Assembly (NCBI RefSeq): GCF_001949145.1
Contig: NW_019091418.1
Span: forward strand, 2,664,851 to 2,728,850
Origin: Acanthaster planci
Taxonomy: Eukaryota; Echinodermata; Asteroidea; Valvatida; Acanthasteridae
Direction of reading: 5' to 3'
DNA length: 64,000 nucleotides
Under the pieces are notes generated by a model that was not told the DNA's origin, made no database searches, and was given only the letters and a program-made list of their open reading frames with translations. Below, piece after piece: positions 42,001-54,000 of the stretch. Every line of letters begins with the position of its first letter. Position 1 is the stretch's first letter. Made by a program: the position numbers and the translations under genes.

Positions 42001-45000
42001 NNNNNNNNNNNNNNNNNNNNNNNNNNNNNNNNNNNNNNNNNNNNNNNNNNNNNNNNNNNNNNNNNNNNNNNNNNNNNNNNNNNNNNNNNNNNNNNNNNNN
42101 NNNNNNNNNNNNNNNNNNNNNNNNNNNNNNNNNNNNNNNNNNNNNNNNNNNNNNNNNNNNNNNNNNNNNNNNNNNNNNNNNNNNNNNNNNNNNNNNNNNN
42201 NNNNNNNNNNNNNNNNNNNNNNNNNNNNNNNNNNNNNNNNNNNNNNNNNNNNNNNNNNNNNNNNNNNNNNNNNNNNNNNNNNNNNNNNNNNNNNNNNNNN
42301 NNNNNNNNNNNNNNNNNNNNNNNNNNNNNNNNNNNNNNNNNNNNNNNNNNNNNNNNNNNNNNNNNNNNNNNNNNNNNNNNNNNNNNNNNNNNNNNNNNNN
42401 NNNNNNNNNNNNNNNNNNNNNNNNNNNNNNNNNNNNNNNNNNNNNNNNNNNCCCTCCCTAACAGTTTGCTGCATGTAGAATTTTTCCAGCAAACACTTTG
42501 GTATAAGATGTCTTTTTGCATGATACAGCCATCTGTAATACTGATGTAGTTGGCACTTCCTCACTCTGCTTGTAGTTGGTGACTGAGGGCTGTCAATTGC
42601 ACGATAACACTGCTGAGACTTGCTGAGGTTCTTCAGCCATGTGTAGTGATTTTGTAGCTGACATTTTCTCCTTCGTGGTTTAGGTGGTTTTCTGGTAGAT
42701 TTCTTGGGCATATAGCTTGGCAAAGACTGCTTATGTGGGAGAAATAACCAATGGTGATATTCTGAAAGTCTACACTTTCTAACTCTTCCAACTTCAGAAG
42801 GACGGTGGGTGTATTCTTGGATAAAACACTGCTGGTAACCATCTGATCTAAGTAGCCATGTGTGGTAATCTTTCAACAGACATCTCATGTCTGTCTGCAT
42901 GCCTGGTAGTCCATGGGTTTCGTTCAATGAACACTTGGGAAATTGACTCTCTGAGGGTGAGAGCCAATGATGGTACATGTAGCTGTATAGAGAGCATTGT
43001 CTTCTGCTTTTAGCTACTGGTGGCTTCAGATACGTCACTGAAGAACTTTCCTGAAAATGTCTAGGGCAGGCTTTCCTGTCAATACTTGCAAACAGCCAAG
43101 GATAATGGTTTCTGAGGTAACACTTTCGCCCTTCTGTATGGACAACCCTTCCTGGTTTACTGTGAGAACTTTCTGCCAACCCAGGCTTGTCCTTTTGATC
43201 TGATGCCACACACAAGTTTGGAGTCCCTTGCCTGACATAGAACCTCATCCAATTAAAGTAAGCCTGTGGCCGACACTTCTTGGTGGCCATCTTCAATCTG
43301 GTGTGTGCTGCATCGCAAATTGGCTTGGAATGTTTAAGCCATCTAGTTAGCCATGGGTAACGTTTACCGAGGTAGCATGTCCTATTTTTAGATTTGGTTA
43401 ATCTTGACTCCTTTTTGTCTTCTGCATGTGACACTATGAATGCATCAATAGAATTTTGATACAGACTGAGAAACGGAAAGTAATCCCTCATTTTACAAAC
43501 TCCCTTCATGTCAACATCCACCTGATACCTACCAGAGCTCCTACGTAATGCAGGGCATTCATACTGCTCCTTAATTAAGGAAAGAAAGGAGTAGTGATCC
43601 TTGAGAACACAGACTGACTTTAGACTCTGGTTTGTTAGTTTGGTGTTAACCACAGACACACGACTCACGCTGAACAACTTGAGAAATGAGTAGTAATCAC
43701 TCACATGACACAGGCTACTTGAAATAACACATTTAACATGCAGAACAGGTTTCAACACGCATATGTTTAGACTGTGCACAAATCTTAGGAAACTGTAGTG
43801 GTCCACCAGTTTACATTGGCCTACGCTTGGGATAATGGGTACCGGTGTATGTTGGACTGGAGAATATTGCAGAGCCTTAGGAAAGCATTGTTTTGACACA
43901 CCCACTGACAGATACCGGTACGTAAATGGATTGACCGAGTAATGTGCTCCGCCTGTACGCCTTGATGCATGTTTTGCTCCATCTACATGGCTGTCACCTA
44001 GGCAACCTTTATCATTATCAAAGTCACCACAAATGTTTTTCACAACCTCATCTGCCTCCAAACACTGATGCAGCAAAGTTCTACATGCAAACAGCCCCTT
44101 GATTGATGGGTTTGCTGATTGTAAGGGTCCAACTGAAACTAATGCCTCATCAACTGGTGTGACCTCTTCATCTTTGACATTCTCCTCTTCACAACCTTTG
44201 ACCCTGGCCTCAATATTCTCATTCCCAGCAATCTCTACATGGACATTCGTGTCATTGCCAACAGCATCGTTTAATTTGCAATGGCTGAAGTTTGTGCTAA
44301 TAAGAAGCATGAAATCCATGCCAGGACTCTGAAACACTTGAGATCTTGTTGATGATGTCCCAAGCATCAGCTCATCTGAGTTGTCCTCATTGCTCCTAGA
44401 ATGCTTTCCAATGTCATCCACATTATAATAATCATCCAAGTTGTTGAAAGTACATGAATCAGTGGAGATATTCTCATCTTTGGAACACTGGTCAAGATGC
44501 GGAGATGCGTGTAACACTGACATACATGTATGTGCCATTTGTAGCCAACCTTCACCGAGGTGACTATCTTTGATAATTTCCTTCCCAACATCCACTTTGG
44601 ACTCTTCTACTACTAGACATTGGGCAAAACCAGAATTTCTTCCCCAAGGCAACAAGAAAGGGCACCAGTCATTCTGCCAACCTTCAAACTGTGCTACGGT
44701 GATAGCTGGATCAACTTCATTCAGCAGTCCGGTGCCTTGCTGATCTTGCCATTCGGATAGTACTGAGTGTGTTTGTGGTTCCACTCCACCATGCTCAAGT
44801 GATATTGCACCTGTTATGGTTTGTAGTTAATAAACATAAAACAAAATAAACATCTTGATCAGAATATCTGAAGGAAACAATCATCATGGACACAAATAGG
44901 TTCTGAAACTTTCACCTGGAATTTCTGGTATATGGGAACACAAACACTACAAGCCTGAAATCAGGCTATAGACTAATCCTGCTAGTAGGAACTATAACCG

Positions 45001-48000
45001 CAGGGGCACCACACGCACAACTGCATTTTAAGCTGGAAGCAAGTGTCCAATTGGCAACTGATGACACTTGATTGGTTGAAAATGTATTCAACCTGCACAT
45101 TCCACCCCTTCACGAGCATTGTGTCACCACCCCTCAACGAGCATTGTGTCACCACCCCTCAACGAGCATTGTGTCACCACCCCTCAACCAGCATTGTGTC
45201 ACCACCCCTCAACGAGCATTGTGTCACCACCCCTCAACGAGCATTGTGTCACCACCCCTCAACGAGCACTGTGCAACCACCCCTTCACGAGCACTGTGCC
45301 ACCACCCCTCAACGAACATTGTGTCACCACCCCTCAACGAGCATTGTGTCACCACCCCTCAACGAGCATTGTGTCACCATAGTAATGGCTTCTAATTCTG
45401 GTAGGAGAATTACCCTTCATGTACCATGGAAGGACTAACACAATCCTGCATCATCTTAAAATACCAAAACTTTTCTCATCTAACTACGGTATTTTGTAAA
45501 AAGTTTTCTTTCAAGTGAAACTCAGTGGCATCATGATGAGTCATTCCCGCCAAACAAGACACAAATGTGAAAAAGACCCCAGAATTGAAATTGTACATAA
45601 GGATCAAGTAGAAAGGATGAGGGTGGAAAACCCATTCATAGTAATAATGATCTGATGGTCCTGATGGATCATACCGCTGAGTGCTTCGAACCCCAAGATG
45701 ACAAGAACTTTTTAACAACCTGTGACTCAACAGTTTGTGAACAGATGCTGAAATCATAAAAACCTCCTCTTCTGTACAAAATCAAATTATGAGTACTGAA
45801 CAATTCCCTGTATCTTTTAAAATTGATATAGAACAGATTGACGAGTTAATGCCAGATATTTTAAAAGGGGAAAAATTCATGTATTGTTTGGCTGGAATAC
45901 TGCTGCCATTAATTATTAAACACCACAATTAAAAAGATGATTAAGCATTGAAGTCAAATGTCAGTTTTTAAATTGATTGTGTGATAGATGTATGACAAGA
46001 AAGTTCCACTATTTCATGTTGAAATGAAGGAACAGGACTTTGACTATTGCCGATGGTAGATTCAAGGGCTAAGAAAGTTGGGTTAATGATGCATTATTGC
46101 AAGATGACGATGCCATTCCTAAAGACATGCAAGGCCCCATCACGATGTCTACAATACCTTGATCACTGGCACCACTGGAACTTTGCACCTTTTCTGAAAC
46201 AATCTCTTTCAGCTGGGACTTTGTGGAAGTCCTACCAGCCACTCCAAACAGTTCTTCCTGGGAAAAGTCCTCTAAATCAAACCCTTGGCTCCAGTGATCC
46301 GTATTTGACCTTGGTAGACTGGCAGGATGAGAAGGCAGCTTTTTATTTGATTGGCTTTCATCTTCAGAATCAGTTCCAGGAACATCATCTTCCATCTCCT
46401 CGATGACATCATTGTCACCTTCACTTTTACCAGGACTCTTATAAATGGAAAGCACTGATGTCCCGTACTCTTGTCTGCTGGACTCTGTTCTCTCTCTCTC
46501 CTTGGTCTCACCTTCCAGACCTTCCCCTTCATCTTCGTCAATTTCTCCATGGTCACCTCTCATCTGGTCATCATGTTCCCTGTCTTCTAACTCAATGGCA
46601 ATACGCCTTTCTCGTCTCTTCCTTTGAAGGACCCTTTCCTTTTCTTCTTCTGGGATGGAATCTGTGATGCGCTTCCGCTCCATCACCATGGAATCAAGCT
46701 CTATCTTCCGTGGGCTGTAGTTCAATTCTCCGAGAGGTTGAACCTTCTCCGCTCTATCTAAGTCACTGCCTTCCTGATCTGTCTTGTCTCCCTTACGATG
46801 CATGACTTCTGCGTGCTTTTTGGATTTGTCGTCACATTTTTTTTCTTCTGTGGTGTCTTCTAAGTGTTCAATTTGATGTTCTCTGGCCCTTAAAACTCCC
46901 CCTAGGAAATCCTCCTCTTCATCCACGATGTGGTGGATCACACGTGGCCGTTTAGTCTTGGGAACAATCTTGTGTGCGAGGAGTGCTTTCATCTCATCTG
47001 AGAGATCAGCATCATCATCTTCCTGAGATTTTCTTTTCGGGAGAATATCCAATGGAATGTTAGTATCAGTTTTGCTATCGCTGCTAACAGCATTTAATTG
47101 AAGTTGCTTGGGGAACTCCTCAGGTTTACCAGATTCAGACAATTTGTCATCAGGTAAACTCTCTACTGTTTGCAGTTTAGGCTTGGTTGGGTCAGCATTA
47201 GGGTCCTCACTTGTTACTGAGGATTCTTCAATACCATCAGACTGCAAGACCTGTTTGTCCTTGGGTAAATCATGGATAAAAGGTGCTGTCTTGGGCTTGT
47301 CTTGGTGAATTTGTTCAAAAATTCCACCTGCTTTACCAGGGTTCAATTCATCACCTGGAACATCATTCTCACTTGGAGTTTCAGGAGTTGTACGATATTC
47401 TGTATCCAGCTTTGAATCTGCTGAAGGGAATTCTGGTGTAGGTTTTTTTTTCGAGGTTTGCTGGTTTGGGGTCAAATTCTTGTCAGTGGCAGCTTTGTCA
47501 GGCCAAGCATCAGGGACCAATTCACCTGATTTTGGGGCTGTTGAATCTTGCACTTTACTTGTCTCTGCTTGTATTCCAGGTTTGATAGCATCTTTTGAGA
47601 GTTGCTTTGCCTCTAGAGCTTTGGCTGGGGGTTCTCCTGTAGAAACTGGCTCGTCCACTATCCCACTCCCTTCTCGTTCAGAACTACTAGACGGCTTTAT
47701 TTCTAAATGCTGGACACTTTTGTCCAACTCTGATGCTCTGTCATCTAGAATTCCGCTAACAGTTGTTGTTTCTGGTTTAATTTCAACTTCGACGGTGCTT
47801 TTTTCCTCGGTATCCTCTACTTTTACATCTAGGTCCTGTGGAGAGGCTTGTTTGGAATGTTCACCAACTTTATCAGTTCCTTCCGATTTGCTGTCCTGTA
47901 TTATCCTCACAGTTGGAGTTTCACGAATTGTAAAGTCCTCTAAATGATCTTTTGGCTTAGGAACAGATGCACCTACAGATGCTACCATATTTGGAGATGG

Positions 48001-51000
48001 TGCTTTATCTAATATGTTACTGGCTGTTACTGTACCAGGGGGTTCAGAGGAGTCCAGATTGCTGGTGCTTGCATTCACAGCTACATGTACCCCTTGGCGG
48101 CTTGAGTGTCTGGTCGTTTCTAGTTGGGCAAACCTATCACTAGCATCAGTTTTATAAGAAGGGTCTGAATGAGTCTGTGAGTTCATTTCAGCGTAAATAT
48201 TTGGCTCTGACACGTCACCAATGTCATGGGTGTCTTCTGGATCCAGACTTGATTGCATTCGGGTGCCATCCTTCCCTGAATGGCTGCGGTCACTTTGTAA
48301 AGTGGCTTCTGTGCTGGGTGGTTTTATTTCACCAACCATATCTGACTTTTGTTTTACCTGAGACTCTGTGTGTGGTTTTGCACCACCATCAACCTCAGTG
48401 TATGTGTCTGTGTGTCTGTTTGTGTCTGTGATAGGCTCTGCAACTTGGTCAACACGTGGTTTTGCACCACTGTCTTTTATGGCATATGTGTCTGAGTGGC
48501 TGGCAGTGTTCGTCACTGTTTCTGCATGGAGACTTGCATGTTTGACGTTTGGCATGTTGTGTGTATCTGGGTCTTGATCAGTGACTGGCATTGATTTTGC
48601 TTGGAAGTCCATGTGTGTTGTTTTCCCGGTGTCTATCTTGTGATGTGTGTCTGGCCTGTTCATGTTTTTTATCACCTGGTCTGTCTGCTGTTTTATTTCA
48701 TCATCTTCTCTGTGATGTGTGTCACGTTGTCCCTCAGCATCTCTTAGTGCTTGTATGTTTGCATTGATTTGTGGCTTTGCCCCGTGCTCTATGCCATGGT
48801 AGGTATCTGCACGTTTGCTGGCCTGTGTTGTAGTTCCCTGTTCTAAGTGGGATTTCACCCCAGTTTCTCTGGAGTGTGTCTCTGGTTGTTGGCTGGCATC
48901 TGCTAGTACTTGCACATGAAGATCTGCATGGGGTTGTGTGTCAGGTTGTACGTCAGCACCTGTTATGACGTGTCCACGTGGATCAACACCTAGGTTTGCA
49001 TGTTTGCTATGTTGGTGATGAGTTGCTCCGTGCTTGATATCTGTTACTGTTTTGATATGAGGGTGTGTATTTGACTGAGCTCCATCGTCTTCCTCTGTAT
49101 GTATGTCACTGTGTTTGTTTTGGTTTGTTACTGTTTTGTGATCACCATCTTTCTGTGCCTCTGGTTCACCATCTAGTATATGATGTGTATCGGTATGTGT
49201 GCCTGCGTTGGTCTTGAGTTGGTTCTGTGTTTGTGTGTTAGTGTGCTTTCTGGATTGTGTGTTTTGCTTCTGGTCCATATTGGTATCATTGTTAGTTTCT
49301 GAATCACTGAGTGGCCTGTGGTGTGCCTCTGCAGATCCGATTGTGTCTGTTACTGGTTTCACGTGAGGGCTGGTAAGTGGTTCTGTGTCATCTCTGTGTT
49401 TGAATGAGTGATGCTTTGTTACTGGGTCTAAAACAGTATCTTTGACAGGTTCTGTTTGCGGGCCTTCAGCCACATATAAGGGTAATGTCTGTGACATACC
49501 TAAATTCTGTGGTTTGGGTTCAGGATTATGGAGTGACTCTTGACTGCCGACCTTGGATGTACCATCTTGTGACTCCTATGGAAGAAAATGAAACCACAAA
49601 AACACTGACTCTCATAGCTGGTAACTTGATGAAAACAGTAATTCTCATAGCTGGTAACTTGATGAAAACACTGACTCTCATAGCTGGTAACTTGATGAAA
49701 ACAGTAATTCTCATAGCTGGTAACTTGATGAAAACACTGACTCTCATAGCTGGTAACTTGATGAAAACAGTAATTCTCATAGCTGGTAACTTGATGAAAT
49801 CTTGTGTTTCTTTTGAAATTTTGCATACATTTTCTTTGACAGTCTAAAACCCTGATATCTCAAAGTTTCATACAAACCAAAACTCAGAGGTACCCGGTAC
49901 ACGTACCGTATTAGAGAAAATAACAGGAGTTTTAGAATAGGAATATGACAAGAGGAATGTCAATTATAACAAATACCTCAGAGTTCTTAACTAATGCGGT
50001 GATCAAATTCTTTCACAATTTCACATTGAATACATCCACTTTGTATTAAAAGGACTCCAACACAGGGAAAGGGTGCACATGGCATGTGAATGCACATCCA
50101 CTAAAACTGAAATGAATATAGAGTTTATCTCTCATTCTCAAGTAGTGGTTGTTATGCATCGAATGGAATCTTTGTAGTGACCTACCCCCCGGTACATGCA
50201 CGTACATGTAACATACTAGTACATAAAAAGTCACAAATTTGGCCCAAACGGTTCAGTTGTACACACTAAGCATTTACTGGGGTACCAGTACATTGTAACA
50301 GCTGTAATTTGTTATGAACACATTACCTCAATGTGGATCTGAACTTTGAACGATGGATTGTTGTTGAAAACCACATGTTCTTTAACGACATCCTGGCTGA
50401 AGAAACCTCGCTTTTCTGGCTCATTGGGCTCCTGTTAAAATGAAATGGTACTTTACAATTGACACTGTAATTGATACGCATGTACATGTAGATGGTGTGA
50501 TTAAGCCCAATTAGTTGAAAGTCAAAAACTTAGATTTCAAGATACCAGTCAAAATGTGCTTAATGGGAGGGGGGAATCAAAGTTGACTCTTTCACAAAAA
50601 CCACAAGCAGAATTACGTGTATTCTTAAATACTGCAAATCCTTTTATTTTTATCTCAGAGTGAAGATTGTGTTCAAACAAAATTTTGATCTTCGTCTAAC
50701 TTTGACCATCACTAAATTGCCAATTTCTTCTGACAAAAGTCTTCATCTATCAGTATTTTATAATTGGTTTCTATTAATCTGTTTCCACAGTCTAGTTTTT
50801 CTGATGAATTAACTCTACCGTAACTGCCTAGTATCCATCAAACTTCAACAGGAGGTTTGAGTACGTTTTGGTAGGTTTGGTACCGTACCCGTTTAACATC
50901 TTGTTGAAGTTTGTTGGACTTGATATCAAAGGCCCAGGGTGATGGTGTTGGACTTTGTGTAAGTTGAGACACACAGGGGTCATTGTGTGCAGTGTCTGGC

Positions 51001-54000
51001 TTGCTGTACCAAGTGTTAAACTATGCTTGATTTTGTCAAGTTTGGTACTATTCAGTGCAAGTCATCCTATACTGCATAGACCCATGCATACCATATTACT
51101 CAAACTTCAACAGGCTCTTTCTGTTGGATTTGATCAGGTTTGGTACAGTGACCTGCATGTACAAGTACATAGACAAGTACCGGTACATGAACCTGTTGGA
51201 GTTTGTTGGTTCAGTATGTTTTCCAGTGTAGGAGCCTAAGGGGTTAGGGTTAAAGACAAAAGTGACGGAACTTTCCAATTACGGCTATCTCACCATCATA
51301 CTTGAAGTACAACCATTTTAAACCAGGTATTTTCAGTGTTTTCAGCGTGGAAGCATTTAAAATGCTTTATGGAAGTCACAGTAGTCAGCTACATGGGGTT
51401 TCATCAACTTGAAGCTAAAAATACCCTTGACGTGAAAATATAATAAACTAAACAGTCATCAAGGTTGACTTCTGCAGACCAGCCAACCTCTTGGATAACA
51501 AATCTGTATTCTGAAAATTCAAAAGTTGTATTTTTCATTAACAAATCGTATTTTGCAAAAAATCAGCATATTCCTCCAGGTCATTGTTTTGCCACTTGTC
51601 TGGTTTGGGTCTAGTCCGATCGAGTAACTTGAACTGGATTGCATTAACACTTCATACATAAAAGAATCACACAAGAAATCTATTATTGAGGTTGAAGAGT
51701 GAAATGGCCCTATCCACACCTGATTTAACCATGTTTTCAAAATTTGAAATCTTGAAATGCACATCACATGTCTGGGCTTTTTGAATTTCCCGGTGTGGGT
51801 TTTGTCGCTTAATAGCTGGCCGGCTGTAAAATGTCTCCATCCTTGTTTATTTGCACAGATTTTTAACTTGAGGATCGGTCTTGTCAAAGATTCCATCCAA
51901 ATCAAACAATTCATACACTGGTGTTGTACTGACAGGTTGATGAATCTATGTCCAACAACTGTTTGAAATCTCGTATTAGCGAAAGTGGAAAATATACTAA
52001 CTTTATTTCAAGCCGCATATTTACGATGACCATGAAATGCGTGCTACATGTACATAAAATACAGGAGATTGTTTGCCACTACTTCCACTGATGCACAAGC
52101 GGCTTAAAGAGTCCCAATAATGCGTACATGAAGGTATTTCACGGGCAGCCAATCACAACATAATGATTGGGTGGTTGCCAGATGCTGTTTACACACGAAG
52201 TTTGTACACATGTGTACACCCTGTACATACTGTACATTGTATTTGTACATGTGCAAACGCGTACATGTAGATTCACAGCTTTTTTCTAGCAAAATGTACA
52301 TGTACCCTCACAACGGTTGAACTACAATTTTTTTCAGGTGTGTCAAAATTCTAAAAACCAACATTTTACGGGGGAGAAAAGTACGATCGTATTTTCAAGA
52401 ATTTCCTGTGGGAAATATGGCTAAATCGTACTAGCTGGCAGGTCTGCTTCTGTGTCATTTATGCTGGATTATACCACATAACCAGGCGACGAATTTTTTT
52501 TAGTTTGCCCGATCGGGCAGGCCATGCCATAAATTTGCTAGCCCAAACTGGATCAACATTTACCAAAGATTTCTTGGATTCTACATGCACATTATGGTTA
52601 TTTAACTTAGGCATCCCATAGGCCTACTGCATGCACGCAGTCTTTTATTAGGCAAAAAAATAACTGCACTTCCAATTACATGCCTTTCAAAAATAGGGTC
52701 AGTAGGTCTCAAATTTTTTGTGTTTTTCGGTCAAATTTTGTGCTGATTGAATGGTATGAAAAGGGACGACAGCTTCTAAAATTTTCTCAAAAACACCTGT
52801 CTTGATCTATGTAAAAATTGCTACAGTCAACAATTCACAATGGCAAACTAGCCAATAATGTCCATGTATCGCGTGGTAAGTGTGCATGATCATCCAGACA
52901 GACCTTTTGGAAATTTGAAAAAAGGAAATTTGTTGAAACCCGCTCACTTCAAGTATGAGCATAACAACCTCAAATTAAACTCACGAACACAGAAAATACA
53001 TACATAAATAAGAGACCAAGTCATGTGAATTAACTTGCAAAAAAATCTCTTGAAACATTGATTTTTTTCTACCTGCAGCTTTAGGGTTGCATGCAGGTAA
53101 GGCCGATGTAGAGCAATTGACCGGAATGTACAATACATGTATAAACTGATTCTGGTTGCTACATTTCCATTATGCATTCTTTTGCATGGGTGTGGTGTGG
53201 CAGGAACCAGTGCAGCTTCGTTTAATGCACTGAGCTTTGCGTACGTGCTTTCAACGCTGCGACAGCGAAACGTGAATGGGAACTCGTGAAAACAATGGAA
53301 GTTTCTTTTCAAACATTGCAAATGTAGGTAGGAACATATATAAAATACATGTGCATGTAAGCATTTTAACGTCAGAAAAGGTTATTGAAAGATGCTTTGT
53401 GAAGACAGGAAAGACATCAACTTTTCTGGACTTGCCCAAACGGGCACAGCTAGTCAGAATTTTAATTACCCGAACGAAAATCTGATTGCCCCGAGCTATC
53501 AGACAGGCAACTTGTCCCAATGAGATACAAACAACATTCACCTCTTGGGGATTCAGTTAAATATGACGAAAATAAGCTTCTACCCTTATCCCATTCAAAA
53601 TCTCCAACTTATAATGTTCCTTAGAGAGGATCATTGCCTCAATCCTTTGATATCCTGGAGGAGTATGGATGATTGTCCAGTTCAATCTACCAATAAATTC
53701 CAGCATGGAAAAGCACAAGCAACAGAAACGTCCAGCCCAAGACCTTGATAAAGTGCAACCTTTGGAATGATACACCCAAGTATATTTTTGGTATATAGCC
53801 TAAATCCCAAAAAAGTCATTCAGACAATTTTGGAGAATTGAGAATGCTTTAAGGATTGAGCAATGAACTATACATGTACATGTAGATCTTGATTTCTTGT
53901 AGCTCTCCTTTCTGTGGAATGTTGCTTTGTTGACTAAAAAATCTATATTTCAAATCTTCCATAACACTTACTTGAACCCCTCCATACCAAAGTCCTCCTG

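Noticed and set aside
39700-43815. Cys-repeat exon as a separate multi-copy peptide precursor gene
   Set aside because: Splice phases join it in frame to TANGO1 exons on both sides, and it has no signal peptide or promoter of its own; peptide release is kept only as a weak alternative.
45043-45438. Three overlapping open frames with Cys/His-like repeats (CHHPSTSIVSPPLNE type)
   Set aside because: A 25-bp noncoding minisatellite read in all three frames; it lies in the intron between exons 4 and 5.
49500-49847. Repetitive open frames next to exon 4
   Set aside because: Produced by the 33-bp minisatellite; they are not in the frame of exon 4 and lie on the intron side of its acceptor.
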